DNA of 64,000 bases from Pseudomonadota bacterium (GCA_018816865.1 JAHIUW010000005.1:1-64000); one strand, 5' to 3'; counted from the first letter of the stretch, positions 34,270-44,078 are shown. Numbers and translations are program-made. The notes: generated by a model not told the origin, from the letters alone.

Positions 34270-35418
34270 ATGTTCAGGGGGAAAGAGACCGAGTATCTGC
34301 CCGTCCAGCGGGCAAGCTCTGAGGAACTGCACGCTGACTTCAGAGCCGTGGGCGAGGCCGTGTCCGCCGTGGTGATGGACCAGCTTCCAGTCGGGATCAT
34401 CGTCATCAATCAATATCGTCAGATCGTGTTCGCCAACACGGCGTTCAAGGGAGTGGCGGCTGTCAGCGGCACCCGGGACCCCCTTGGGATGCGGCCTGGC
34501 GAAGCCTTGGGCTGTGTGCATGGCTGCAGTGCCGAGAGCGGTTGCGGCACCACCCGCTTCTGCCGTTATTGCGGGGCCGTGCTGGCTATTCTGGAAAGCT
34601 TGCGCGGCCACCAGAGCGTGGAGGAATGCCGGCTGGTGCGCAAGGGGGCCGTGGGGGACGAGGCGCTGGACCTGCAGGTGTTTGCCTCGCCCCTAGAGGT
34701 CGAGGGTCGCCGTTACAGTCTGTTCACCGCTCTGGACGTCAGCCATGAGAAACGCAGATATGCCATGGAGCGGGTCTTTTTCCATGACGTGCTGAACAGC
34801 GCCTCGGGCGTGCACATGCTTGCGGGGTTGATGGAGGACGGCATTGGTCCGGAGCGCGAGGAGGCCGGAGCCCTGTTGCGCCAGTCCTCGGCCAAGATGC
34901 TTGAAACGATCCTCTCCCAGAAAGATCTGCTGGCCGCTGAGCGGGGACAGTTGTCAGTGTGCTGCGAAGATGCGGATTCCAGGGATATCCTGAAGCAGGT
35001 CCGTGAGCGGATGCTCAGGCATCCCCAGGCCCAGGAGCGGGTGCTTCAGGTAGCCGAGGACGCCGCCACGGTGCTCTTGGTCACCGACGCCAAACTGCTT
35101 GGTCGGGTTCTGGGAAATCTGGTGCTCAATGCCCTGGAGGCGGCGGAACCCATCAGCCGTGTGACCATGGGTTGCCGTATGCTGGACGCTGAGGCGGAAT
35201 TTTTCGTGTACAACGAGGGTCTGATCCCCGAGAATGTGCAGTTGCAGCTGTTCAAACGCTCGTTTTCCACCAAGGGCCAGGGCCGTGGACTGGGGTTGTA
35301 TGCCGCCCGTCTGTTGGGTGAGGGCTATTTGGGGGGCACGGTTTCCTTCCACTCCGACAAGGACGCAGGCACGGTGTTCACCGTGCGTCTGCCCTTGGGA
35401 TGTCTCGAGGGGCAGTGA
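34270..35418 (+). CDS. Soluble PAS sensor histidine kinase with clustered cysteines
   Basis: 382 aa from the second of two ATGs behind GGAGG. Residues about 35-155 form a PAS-like domain (VVMDQLPVGIIVINQYRQIVFAN) that carries a cluster of cysteines at 82, 86, 92, 98 and 101. The phospho-acceptor is His172 (RVFFHDVLNSASG). The HATPase_c domain has LGNLVLNALEAAE and a compact G-box STKGQGRGLGLYAARLLGE. There is no transmembrane helix, so it senses an internal signal. The cysteines could hold a metal, an FeS cluster or a redox disulfide. No response regulator is adjacent. Confidence 0.82.
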   Translation: MFRGKETEYLPVQRASSEELHADFRAVGEAVSAVVMDQLPVGIIVINQYRQIVFANTAFKGVAAVSGTRDPLGMRPGEALGCVHGCSAESGCGTTRFCRYCGAVLAILESLRGHQSVEECRLVRKGAVGDEALDLQVFASPLEVEGRRYSLFTALDVSHEKRRYAMERVFFHDVLNSASGVHMLAGLMEDGIGPEREEAGALLRQSSAKMLETILSQKDLLAAERGQLSVCCEDADSRDILKQVRERMLRHPQAQERVLQVAEDAATVLLVTDAKLLGRVLGNLVLNALEAAEPISRVTMGCRMLDAEAEFFVYNEGLIPENVQLQLFKRSFSTKGQGRGLGLYAARLLGEGYLGGTVSFHSDKDAGTVFTVRLPLGCLEGQ

Positions 35419-35628
35419 AGGGCCTGTTGTCCGGGAACCGAAAATCATAGGCCGGGGCGCGAACGCTCCGGCCTTTTCCTTGGCTACGGCACCATCCGCA
35501 TCGCAAGGGTTTCAGCGAGTTGAGACTCGGGGTGCAGTCGGTTGCGTCTCTGTGGATGAGAGCACTGACGCTCGCGGTGGAAGGATCGCGCCTCCGGGCA
35601 AGGGCGGAACGATTTTGACCGTCTTGAT

Positions 35629-36435
35629 TCAGCTTGCGCGGTCATCGGCCAGCAGATGTCCGAAATGGATCAGCCGGACATCGGAACGGGCCTTCAGCGC
35701 CGCGAGCAGGGCGTCCAGGAAACGCACGGCCTCCTGGTTCATGCTTTGGTGATGGAGCATGATTCCGCAGCGTCCGCTGCCCAGGGTGCGTTCCAGGTCT
35801 TGGAGCAGCAGTTCTCTGTCCTGTTGGGCATCGGGGTTGCTCCGGGTGTGCAGGTCAACATTGACCCGGAATTCAGGCCACCCTGTCGGGGCCTCGGGCG
35901 CTTGGGCCTGGTCCCGGGACAGGGCCCTGAATCCGGCCTGGGGCAGCAGCAGCGCGGCCTGCCTGGACAGCCTGTTCCAGGGGGCGGTGAACACGGGGGT
36001 GAACTGTTCGCCCAGCAGTTGTTCCAGCCGTTGTCGTCCCCGAATCATGTCCGAGAGGAGTTCTTCGTCAGTGCGCGCGGGACCGAATTCGCATCGGGGC
36101 CCCTGGGGTTCATGGTTCTTGTGGCGCCAGCCATGCTGGTGCCAGCACCACAAGGGGGACGCTCCTCCAGCCTGTTGCTGCAAGGCCTCCCAGCGTGCCT
36201 TTGTCAACCACGCGGGCACCAGGGCCGGACACAGCGGTGCATCGTGTTTGGCGAAGGTTTCGAACAGCACACCGGACAGGGTGCCGGCCACGCCCAGGTC
36301 GTCTGCCCTGAAGAAGACTTGGCGTTTGGTGGAAGCGCAGCCTTTGAGGGCGCGATCAAGGCAGTGGTTGATGTCCTCGTCCATGGAGGGCCAGGGGGAA
36401 AGCCAGAGGGGGGAAGCGGGGTGGCGTGGACTCAT
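35629..36435 (-). CDS. Polysaccharide deacetylase-like protein
   Basis: 268 aa. NodB-fold motifs are visible: FRADDLG (catalytic Asp and metal Asp), CWHQHGWRHKNH (metal His) and TAPWNRLS. The protein has no signal peptide, so it is probably cytoplasmic and acts on an activated or lipid-linked sugar. It is next to a histidine phosphatase and a glycosyltransferase on the same strand, which suggests a small glycan-related group. Confidence 0.75.
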   Translation of the reverse strand: MSPRHPASPLWLSPWPSMDEDINHCLDRALKGCASTKRQVFFRADDLGVAGTLSGVLFETFAKHDAPLCPALVPAWLTKARWEALQQQAGGASPLWCWHQHGWRHKNHEPQGPRCEFGPARTDEELLSDMIRGRQRLEQLLGEQFTPVFTAPWNRLSRQAALLLPQAGFRALSRDQAQAPEAPTGWPEFRVNVDLHTRSNPDAQQDRELLLQDLERTLGSGRCGIMLHHQSMNQEAVRFLDALLAALKARSDVRLIHFGHLLADDRAS

Positions 36436-36591
36436 TGTTGTGCTCGCGAGGTGTGGATAGGCACCGTGGGAATGGCGCCACCCGGGTCGAGGGTGTTGTT
36501 TCCGGTTATGCTCAGGGAGGGCACGATCTCCAGGCTGTGGAGGACATGGCCGATTCCCAGGGGGTGTGACTCAGGATGCTGGATGAGCATC

Positions 36592-37194
36592 TCAGAGTTC
36601 CAGGTTCAGATGCAGAATCCTGAACCGTCCGTTTGAAAATTCCAGCTCGTGCAAGGCTCGCTTGGCAACAGGGTTGGGTGCGTCGGGATCGAAGCCGAGC
36701 CTGAGCAGATCATACAGCAGGCATCTGACCACCCCCAGGTGACTGACCACCAGGATGCACTCTTCGGGGTATTGGCGAGCCGCGTCGCTCAGGGCTGCCG
36801 TGGCGCGGGCGAGCACTTCCTTGCGGTTTTCCCCTCTGGGTGGACGAAAGTCCCAACTGGCCGCTTCCTGGCGTTGGAGTTCACCATCGCTGTTGGTTTG
36901 CAGGTCCGGGAGGGTACGCCCCACCCATTGGCCCCAGTCCTGTTCGCGCAGGCGGGGGTCTGTGTCCAGGGGCAACTTCAGGGTGAGGTTGATCAACTGC
37001 GCGGTTTGCACTGCGCGTCCCAGGTCGCTGGCCAACAGCCGCGTATAGCCCCGGCCCGCAAGGGTCTTGCCCCAGGTCAGGGCTTGGGCTTCGCCCTCGG
37101 GGGAGAGGTCGCTTTCGCCCTGGCCCTGAATCCGCAACTCGCGGTTCCAGAGGGTCTCGGCGTGGCGCATCAGGCCCAGGCGCATGGAGGTCAT
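36592..37194 (-). CDS. Histidine phosphatase family protein
   Basis: A 200-aa phosphoglycerate-mutase-like phosphatase. The catalytic RHA motif is LGLMRHAETLWNRE, where His11 accepts phosphate, and the second active-site His is in VVSHLGVVRCL. The ATG at 37194 overlaps the stop of the glycosyltransferase gene by 4 nt, which fixes the start; the longer frame runs inside that gene. Relatives act on phosphoglycerate, phosphosugars or cobalamin intermediates, and the substrate here is unknown. Confidence 0.85.
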   Translation of the reverse strand: MTSMRLGLMRHAETLWNRELRIQGQGESDLSPEGEAQALTWGKTLAGRGYTRLLASDLGRAVQTAQLINLTLKLPLDTDPRLREQDWGQWVGRTLPDLQTNSDGELQRQEAASWDFRPPRGENRKEVLARATAALSDAARQYPEECILVVSHLGVVRCLLYDLLRLGFDPDAPNPVAKRALHELEFSNGRFRILHLNLEL

Positions 37195-38315
37195 GCGCGT
37201 CGCCCGTTGCGCTCTGTCACTGTCTTGCGCATCACCGACTCCATCAGGGTATAATGGGTGCGTATGTCGTGCTGTTGTGCAACGAAACGGACCGCGTAAG
37301 CGCTCATGCGTTGTCGTAATTCGTTGTCCGTAAGCAGGGTCCGGATGGCTGACGCAAAGGCCTGCTCGTCCCAGGACGGGGTGATGAGTCCGCTTTGACC
37401 GTGAACGATGACCTTGGGCGCTCCGGCATGATCCCAGGCCACGGCGGGTAGTCCACAGGCCTGGGCCTTCAGATAGACCACGCCCAGGTCTTCGCCGATG
37501 CCGGGGAAGGCGAAGACATCGCCTGCGCTGAAGACCCGGGACAATTCCTTGCGGGGCACGCGCCCCAGAAAACGTACCCGTCCGGGAAGTGCCTTTCTCG
37601 TCAGTTGTTCCAGCTCCTGCCGCCCTGGGCCGTCTCCTGCAAGGACCAGTTGCAGGCCGGGCATGTCCTTTGCCAGTGTCGAGCAGGCCTTGACCACCAC
37701 TTTCAGTCCGTCCAGCTTCACGCCCGGTCGGAACATGGCCGCCGAGACCACCACCGAGCCCTGGCTGGCGTTCCATTGCCTGCGCAGTGTCTGACGGGCT
37801 TGTTCGTCGAATTGGAACTGGTCCGGCTGGATGCCGGGCCGAAAGCAGGTGGTTCGATCCTTGGAAATCACGCGCAGGATGTTGATCCAGTCATCATGCT
37901 TGTGGCTGAAGTGGTGATCCGCAGCCCTCAGCGCCCGCATGTTCAGGTAATAGCCGGGCATGGATTTCCATTGCCAGAAGCGTTTCTGGGCGGAACTCCC
38001 CGCCAGGATGAAATACGGGACGTCCGCGCGGCGAGAGACCCATGGGCCGATGACGTCCGGGGCCTTGTAATGGGACTGATAGGTTAGCCAGGCGTCGCAG
38101 CCCGTGGCCTGCCCGGTAGCCAGTCGAGCGGCACGCAGGGTGTCTGCCCAGATTGCGGGCCGCCGCCAGAGCCATTTGCTGCTTGGTGCAAGGACAGACA
38201 ATATTTCGTGGCCCTGCTCCCGCAGGTGCTCCGCCAGATCACGAGCGATGGACACATCGCCGGAGGTACGGGGATGGTTCAATGGCTGGGAGGGTGTGTG
38301 CAGGGCGATTCGCAT
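37191..38315 (-). CDS. Family 4-type glycosyltransferase
   Basis: 374 aa, GT-B fold. The C-terminal half has the donor-binding signature: LVLAGDGPGRQELEQLT, VRFLGRVPRKELSRVFSAGDVFAFP and GEDLGVVYLKAQACGLPAVAW. The N-terminus begins RIALHTPSQPLNHPRTSGD, as in group 1 transferases. It probably adds a sugar to a cell-envelope glycan. First gene of a minus-strand group with the phosphatase and, 156 nt further on, the deacetylase. Confidence 0.85.
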   Translation of the reverse strand: MRIALHTPSQPLNHPRTSGDVSIARDLAEHLREQGHEILSVLAPSSKWLWRRPAIWADTLRAARLATGQATGCDAWLTYQSHYKAPDVIGPWVSRRADVPYFILAGSSAQKRFWQWKSMPGYYLNMRALRAADHHFSHKHDDWINILRVISKDRTTCFRPGIQPDQFQFDEQARQTLRRQWNASQGSVVVSAAMFRPGVKLDGLKVVVKACSTLAKDMPGLQLVLAGDGPGRQELEQLTRKALPGRVRFLGRVPRKELSRVFSAGDVFAFPGIGEDLGVVYLKAQACGLPAVAWDHAGAPKVIVHGQSGLITPSWDEQAFASAIRTLLTDNELRQRMSAYAVRFVAQQHDIRTHYTLMESVMRKTVTERNGRRA

Positions 38316-38629
38316 AATCGATACTTATTTTTCTTTGACAAGTTTCAGCTTTGTTTTCGGGTCATCACGCAATTTCTTTAGGGCATTTTTTAGTATTATG
38401 GAAGCGAGGAGGCTTCACTGAGGAGAGGATTATCGATGAATCCGTTGCAGCCAAAGAGTTCCTCCCCTTTGCGACCGGTTCGGGATAAAACTCTTTGGTC
38501 TGTACTGAATTTGCTCTGCCATCGAGGGCGGGACTTTTGCTGTTGGAGGTGTGCAGGGGCATTCCCAACGGGGGGGAAACTTTGTATAGGATAGGCAGAA
38601 TCCAAAAATGATGGTTCCAGGGGGGATGT
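38316..38629. other. Gene-free divergent region
   Basis: 314 nt between the glycosyltransferase and the zinc-ribbon gene. It is AT-richer than its surroundings, with a TTGACA at 38335-38340 but no matching -10 box. No ORF is convincing. Confidence 0.4.
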
Positions 38630-39451
38630 ATGTATATCCAGTGCGTGGACTGCTGCAAGAAGATGAAAGTCAAGTCCGGATCGATTCCGCCCACAGGCGC
38701 TGTGGTCTCCTGCCCTGGCTGCGGGAGCAAACTCCGGGTGGACCTTCGTGACAACCAGGAAGGCGACCTGACCAAGATGCCGGTCACCAAGAGCAAGCAT
38801 CTGAAAGAGGTCAAGTGGCACGACCGCATGAATGAATTGATCAAGGGCTTCGGCTATCAACTCAAGACCCGGGAATTCAATCTGCTGTTCACCCTGATGA
38901 AGGAGTACCGCAAGCGCTTCGGCATCACCTTTTTCGACATCACCACTTCGGCGCGGATGGCCCGTGTGGACCGTGAACTGGCGTACAACGTACTCGAATT
39001 CTCCGGGAAGTGCTGCGTTCCCTCGGCCGAGGGCTTTGAGAGTTGCGTGGCGTCCATGATTGAGGGCACGGCCGAGGTCCTGAATTCCAAGGATTCCACA
39101 GGGCGTTACACCGTGGAGCCGTTGCTGCGCGTGTATTATCCCGATTCATTCCCGGCGGTGTTCAAGTTCTCCCTGGATGCGGGGTTCGAGACCTCCTACG
39201 GCGAGACCCTCTACGGCAACGCCGTGCGCATCGACCTGTCCCTGGATAATTTGCGCAAGATGCGCGCTCCCTTCGACGGCAAGGACCTTGTGCAGTTTGC
39301 GCGCATTGAGATGGCCCGGTTCCCGGTGGACACCGGACGGCTGACCTTTGCCCAGCGGACGACCCCCGGGTTGCATGTCCATGCCGATCCCGACCCCGAG
39401 TTGCGCTGCGGCGATCCCCAGGTGCTCAGTCTGATCAAACAGTATTCATAG
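38630..39451 (+). CDS. Hypothetical protein with N-terminal zinc ribbon
   Basis: 273 aa. Residues 5-34 hold Cys pairs (CVDCCKKMKV and CPGCGSKLRV) like the MJ0042-type zinc ribbon often found at the N-terminus of sensor or regulatory proteins. The remainder, about residues 60-270, is soluble mixed alpha/beta and not recognised. It begins HDRMNELIKGFGYQLKTREFN and ends near VLSLIKQYS. The start follows a GGGGGG site. It stands alone. Confidence 0.7.
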   Translation: MYIQCVDCCKKMKVKSGSIPPTGAVVSCPGCGSKLRVDLRDNQEGDLTKMPVTKSKHLKEVKWHDRMNELIKGFGYQLKTREFNLLFTLMKEYRKRFGITFFDITTSARMARVDRELAYNVLEFSGKCCVPSAEGFESCVASMIEGTAEVLNSKDSTGRYTVEPLLRVYYPDSFPAVFKFSLDAGFETSYGETLYGNAVRIDLSLDNLRKMRAPFDGKDLVQFARIEMARFPVDTGRLTFAQRTTPGLHVHADPDPELRCGDPQVLSLIKQYS

Positions 39452-40657
39452 CGGTTCCTGTTCCAGTTTGGGCCGCTATGACGCTCTGATTTCCTGCCTT
39501 GGCAGGAGGGAATGGGCTGTGCAGTCCACCCCTGGCTGTCGTTATGGTGGGGATATCTTCTGGGTTCATTGGATATTTTGATGATGCCTGGGCGTCATCT
39601 CCTGGCGGTGAGTGCTGGTGCTCATGGTGCAAGGAACCTCCTCGAAAAATAAAAAACCCCACCGGAATTCCCCTCCCTGAGGCACGTATTTAGGACGATC
39701 ACTGTGCCAGCCTTTTTCCCTTGTCGTTCATGACCAAGTCTTAGTTCCGTATTTTCAGCTGGTTGCTTCTTAAATGGGGGGCGGGCGGAATGGGCCTGTG
39801 ACTGTAGTAATTCCATACTGCCAGGGGATACATTCTTCGTGCGCTTGTAAAATAAAACCATACTTGCGAGGTATATTATTGGAAGATGTTGACTCTAAAG
39901 AAATCATATTGTTAAGAGTGATGGTAATCCTAGTCATTCAAGAGGATAATCTTTACTGGGAGTTGCCTTGTCGCCGTTTCCGGACGTAGGCAAGTTGGCT
40001 AGTAGATCATGAATCGCAGTTGGTGAGGCTCAGCATCTGGCAGAATTCTGACGAGAGGCGTGCCCTTGCAACCAGCATCGTCTTTGGGCTCCTGTCGCCC
40101 GCGGTGAAGGATGACTTGGCTGAGAGTGGTGCCGGGGACCTGCTGGCGGGATGGAAGCTTCATGCCTGGAGGCGGGTTTGACCGGGTTGATTTTTCACCT
40201 GGATTTCGGTGGTGAAATGTGTGTTCAACAGCGTTTTCCTGGGACGTTGGGGACGCGAGGTGCAGGGGCTGTTGTGCTGCAAGCATTGCTGAAGGGCCCA
40301 CTCGTGTAGCACATTGTTTCCCCTTGCATGGGGATTTTCTTGTGTTCAAGGGGCGGGTCAAGGTTCTTCCCAAGATTGGGGGGGGCAGGTGGCGCGAGGG
40401 CTATTCACTCCTTGGTGCGGGAGAATATTCTCAAGGATATCCCTCGCTAAGATTGATACTGATTCCGTAGGAGATTAGCCTAGGGGCTTGGTATGATTCC
40501 GTATTATTTTAGTATGTTATGGGTGTTTTACTGGACAAGAAACCCTGCTCATGATTAAGAAATTTTTTCAAAGTTGAGGCTTGGCAGGTAGGCGTTCGGG
40601 GCGTGGTCACGAACGAGATCGGAGCGATTTAGAGGCCGCAATGGAAGGAGGGTAGTC
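39452..40657. other. 1.2-kb stretch without a supportable gene
   Basis: The longest open frames are 124 codons on the minus strand (39999-40373) and 83 on the plus strand (40219-40470). Neither has a ribosome site or protein-like composition. Base composition is visibly more AT-rich than the flanks, especially 39640-39960 and 40440-40580. It could hold decayed genes, small RNAs or a long regulatory region for the tmc operon. Confidence 0.5.
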
Positions 40658-41911
40658 GTGGATACCTCAACATGGAAGTGGGAACCGGGCGAGAGGCTCA
40701 TTGTTGACCTCAATGCCTGCAAGGACAAATACGAGTGGACCGAGGAACTGCATGCCAGTCCCGATGGAGAAAAGCTCGGTGCCGTGGTCAACGTACAGGG
40801 CGAATTTACGGCCTGCGTCAACGGCGAAGCATGGGACGAGACCTTTGAACGGGTCTGGAACCTGCATTTTAGCCCCCTTGGGCAACTTACGGGTTGCGCC
40901 TCGGACATGGGTGAATGGAAATTTGTTGTGGACGGCGAAGCCTGGGAAGCAACCTTCGGGTATGTCTGGAACACGTTGTTCAGTGCGAATGGCTCCAAGA
41001 TCGGCGTGGCCATGCAGCAGGATGGCAAGTATGGCGTTGCCATCAACGGTGTCGTCTGGGAAAACCTGTTCGACAACGCTACGGGCTTTGTCCTGAGCCC
41101 CTGCGGCAAGCACAGCGCCTGCGCCGTGCAGGCCGAGCCCATGGGTCAGGCCGAGATCGACAGGTTTGCCAAGGGCATCTACACAGTGGCTGTCGATGGT
41201 CAGGTCTGGGACGCCAAGTTCACCAACGTCTTCGGCATGGCCTTCAGCCCGGACGGTGCGCGCGTGGCGGCCGAGGTTCGGATGAACCTCTACGAGTACA
41301 CCATTGCGGTGGACGGCAAGCCTTGGAACCAGCGCTATCAGGGTGTCTGGAGCCCGACCTTCCATCCTGTCTCGGGAGCGGTGATCGCCCCTGTGCGTCA
41401 GGGTGGCAAATGGACGCTGGCCCAGGATGGCCTGCCCATCTGGAACTTCTTTACCAACTGTTGGCAGCCGCAGTTCAGCAAGGACGGCAGCACGCTGGCG
41501 GCCATTGTCGCCACCAAGCTGGGCACCTGGACCGTGGCTGTGGACGGCCGCCCCTGGAACACCACTTTCGATGCCATGGTCACTGACCTGGTCGTGTCCG
41601 GTAACGGCGGGCTGATCGCCGCCCTGGGCAAGGAAGGCGAGAAGTGGACGGCGGTGGTCAACGGCAAGGCCTGGTCCGGTCGTTATGACATGGCCTGGGC
41701 CCCCGTACTTTCCCCAGATGGCGAGCATGTGGCCGCCAAGGTGGAGAAAAACGGCAAGTACACGGTGGTCGTGGACGGCAAGGAATACAGCCGCGCAGGT
41801 GAGAACTGCTTCGAACCCGTCTTCAGTCCGGACTCGCGTTTTGTCCTGGTGAAGATGGTCGAGGGTGGCAAGTATTACCGCCGCGTCGTGCCGGTCTCCG
41901 AATTCAAGTAA
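40658..41911 (+). CDS. tmcD: Tmc complex subunit D, Trp-rich repeat protein
   Basis: 417 aa from a GTG behind AAGGAGGGTAGTC. It consists of about nine repeats of 40-45 residues, each with a core like YTVAVDGKPWN or WKFVVDGEAWE followed by W/F and a FSPDGxxxAA turn, suggesting a beta-propeller. There is no signal peptide, so a cytoplasmic location is likely. It is first in a four-gene run with the cytochrome b, HdrD-like and cytochrome c3 genes, the same set as the Tmc complex of Desulfovibrio, whose TmcD is Trp-rich. It probably binds the cytoplasmic face of the complex (inference). Confidence 0.82.
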   Translation: MDTSTWKWEPGERLIVDLNACKDKYEWTEELHASPDGEKLGAVVNVQGEFTACVNGEAWDETFERVWNLHFSPLGQLTGCASDMGEWKFVVDGEAWEATFGYVWNTLFSANGSKIGVAMQQDGKYGVAINGVVWENLFDNATGFVLSPCGKHSACAVQAEPMGQAEIDRFAKGIYTVAVDGQVWDAKFTNVFGMAFSPDGARVAAEVRMNLYEYTIAVDGKPWNQRYQGVWSPTFHPVSGAVIAPVRQGGKWTLAQDGLPIWNFFTNCWQPQFSKDGSTLAAIVATKLGTWTVAVDGRPWNTTFDAMVTDLVVSGNGGLIAALGKEGEKWTAVVNGKAWSGRYDMAWAPVLSPDGEHVAAKVEKNGKYTVVVDGKEYSRAGENCFEPVFSPDSRFVLVKMVEGGKYYRRVVPVSEFK

Positions 41912-41924
41912 CAGGGGGTAAGCC

Positions 41925-42587
41925 ATGCACGCGTTTTATAATCTCGTCAGCGGCCCCCTGGTTTGGGTCGCCGCCGCCATCTTCCTGGGTGGCAGTTTCT
42001 GGAAGGTCTATTCGCTTCTTTCGGGCACCAAGAAAAAGGACGGTTATGTCTTTGAGTATTGGAGCTGGGGGGACGCCATCAAATCCTACATCCACTGGCT
42101 CCTGCCGTTCATGAGTGAAAACTCGCGCCAGCAGCCCGTGATGAGCGTCATCACGTTTCTGGCGCATCTGGGCATCGTGCTGGTGCCGATCTTCACCATG
42201 GGGCATCTCGTGCTTCTGGAGGAGGGAATCCTTGGCTGGTCCTGGATGGCGTTGCCCGGTCAGGTGGCCGACATCGCAGCCTGGATCGTCATCGCCGGTT
42301 GCTGCTTCTTCGCGTATCGCCGCCTGGTCCTGCCGCAGGTCAAGTTCGTGACCTCGTGTTCGGACTTCGTCATCCTGGTAATTGTCGCCGCACCGTTCAT
42401 CACGGGCGTGATGGCTTACCATGGCTGGGGCGACAACCTGCTCATGACCAGCCTGCATATGTTCTCGGGCGAGATCATGCTGGCGGCCATTCCCTTCACC
42501 AAGCTTTCGCATATGCTGACCTTCTGGTACACGCGCGGTTACACCGCCTCGGAGTTTGGTGCTGTGCGTAAGGTATGCGACTGGTAA
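41925..42587 (+). CDS. tmcC: Tmc complex subunit C, membrane cytochrome b
   Basis: 220 aa with five predicted membrane helices, in the NarI/DsrM manner. Histidines suited to haem b ligation lie in helices (THLG-like AHLGIVLVP, MGHLVL, MAYHGW, TSLHMFSGE). It should carry electrons across the membrane between the periplasmic cytochrome c3 and the cytoplasmic FeS subunit, possibly via menaquinone. It follows tmcD by 13 nt. Confidence 0.88.
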   Translation: MHAFYNLVSGPLVWVAAAIFLGGSFWKVYSLLSGTKKKDGYVFEYWSWGDAIKSYIHWLLPFMSENSRQQPVMSVITFLAHLGIVLVPIFTMGHLVLLEEGILGWSWMALPGQVADIAAWIVIAGCCFFAYRRLVLPQVKFVTSCSDFVILVIVAAPFITGVMAYHGWGDNLLMTSLHMFSGEIMLAAIPFTKLSHMLTFWYTRGYTASEFGAVRKVCDW

Positions 42588-42626
42588 GCGATTGATCAAT
42601 TAGAACGCTTCCGCGAGGAGACGATT

Positions 42627-44057
42627 ATGTCTGATACTGCTGAACACACCGAAGCCACTGAGGCTGCGCAGACCTTCTTGGAGAAGGTTCACGCCAAGGC
42701 CGCGCAGGACAAGGTGGACGGAAAATACGCCGAATTCGACAAGATTAAGGACGTCGGCGTTGACCAGGGCGTGGCCAGGCTGACGCCCGAAAAAATCCAG
42801 AGCACCATCAACGGTGTTCTGAAGGGCGAGTGCGGCGCACGCATGAAGGCCTATGTGGAGACCTGCGTCCACTGTGGTCTGTGCTCCGAGGCTTGCCACC
42901 ATTATCTGTCCAACGACAAAGACCCCAAGTATTCCCCGGTGGGCAAAGTCAAGCGCACCATCTGGAACATGCTCGACAAGGACGGCAAGCTCACTCCCGA
43001 GGAGTGCCGCGAGGCCGTGATTGTGGCCCAGACCGAGTGCAACCTCTGCCGTCGCTGCCAGCAGTTCTGTCCCTTTGGTATCGACATCGCCTACATGATT
43101 ACTACGGTCAGGCGCATCAGCTTCAAGCTGGGCATCACCCCGCAGTACATCCAGGATACGGCCAACTCCCATGCCGTGACCATGAACCAGATGTGGGTCA
43201 AGGACGATGAGTGGCCGGACACCCTGCAGTGGCAGGAGGATGAAGGCCGTGACGAAATTCCGAGGCTGCGTATCCCCGTCGACAAGGTCGGTGCGGATTT
43301 CATGTACTCGGTCATTGCGCCCGAGCCCAAGTTTAGGACCCATCTCATCAACCAGGCCGCAGTGATCTTCGATCAGGCAGGTTTGAATTGGACCATGCCG
43401 CAGCTTCCCGGTTGGGACAACTCCGACATGGCCATGTTCACTGGCGACTTCGAGACCATGGGGCGCATCAAGAAGATGCACTACGAAGTGGCGCAGTCGC
43501 TCAGGGTCAAGAAGATCGTCATGGGCGAGTGCGGGCATGCCTTCCGCAGCGTCTACGACGTGGGCAACCGCTGGCTGGGCTGGCGCATGCCTCCCATCGA
43601 GATGGTGCACTCCATCGAGTTCTTCGCCCAGTTGTTCCGCGAGGGACGCCTCAAGCTGCGTGAAAAATTCCCGGAGAAGGTGACGTTCCACGATCCCTGC
43701 AATACCGTGCGTGGCCGCGGCCTGCACGAGGATGGCCGCTATGTGGCCAACCTCTTGACACAGGGCGTGGTGGAGATGGACCCCAATAAGCTCTACAACT
43801 ATTGCTGCAACGCGGGTGGCGGCGTCATCAACTGCGGCCCGCCGTGGAAGACCAAGCGGGTGCTCTCCAACAAGATCAAGGCCGAACAGCTGGCGCGCAT
43901 GAAGGATCAGGGCATCAACACCATTGTCTCGCCCTGCCACAACTGCCACGGCGGTTTGGAAGACATCATCCATCATTATGGGTTGGAAATGGAACTGAAG
44001 TTCCTGGGTGACTTGATCTACGAGCTGATGGAAAAGCCTGGGGCCGTGGAAGAATAG
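42627..44057 (+). CDS. tmcB: Tmc complex subunit B, HdrD-like iron-sulfur protein
   Basis: 476 aa. It has two [4Fe-4S] motifs (CVHCGLCSEACH and CNLCRRCQQFCP) followed by a C-terminal CCG region with MGECGHAFR, HDPCN, YNYCCNAGGG and SPCHNCHGG, which holds the special FeS cluster of heterodisulfide reductase D-type proteins. There is no membrane helix. It is the cytoplasmic electron acceptor/donor of the Tmc complex. It is a useful in-window Cys-containing comparison for the Sec-containing paralogue at 24024-25325. Confidence 0.92.
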   Translation: MSDTAEHTEATEAAQTFLEKVHAKAAQDKVDGKYAEFDKIKDVGVDQGVARLTPEKIQSTINGVLKGECGARMKAYVETCVHCGLCSEACHHYLSNDKDPKYSPVGKVKRTIWNMLDKDGKLTPEECREAVIVAQTECNLCRRCQQFCPFGIDIAYMITTVRRISFKLGITPQYIQDTANSHAVTMNQMWVKDDEWPDTLQWQEDEGRDEIPRLRIPVDKVGADFMYSVIAPEPKFRTHLINQAAVIFDQAGLNWTMPQLPGWDNSDMAMFTGDFETMGRIKKMHYEVAQSLRVKKIVMGECGHAFRSVYDVGNRWLGWRMPPIEMVHSIEFFAQLFREGRLKLREKFPEKVTFHDPCNTVRGRGLHEDGRYVANLLTQGVVEMDPNKLYNYCCNAGGGVINCGPPWKTKRVLSNKIKAEQLARMKDQGINTIVSPCHNCHGGLEDIIHHYGLEMELKFLGDLIYELMEKPGAVEE

Positions 44058-44078
44058 GAACCGCAGAGGAGAATGGAT

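Noticed and set aside
40667-41926. A 419-codon antisense ORF across tmcD
   Set aside because: tmcD has a strong ribosome site, regular Trp repeats and operon context; the antisense frame has none of these.
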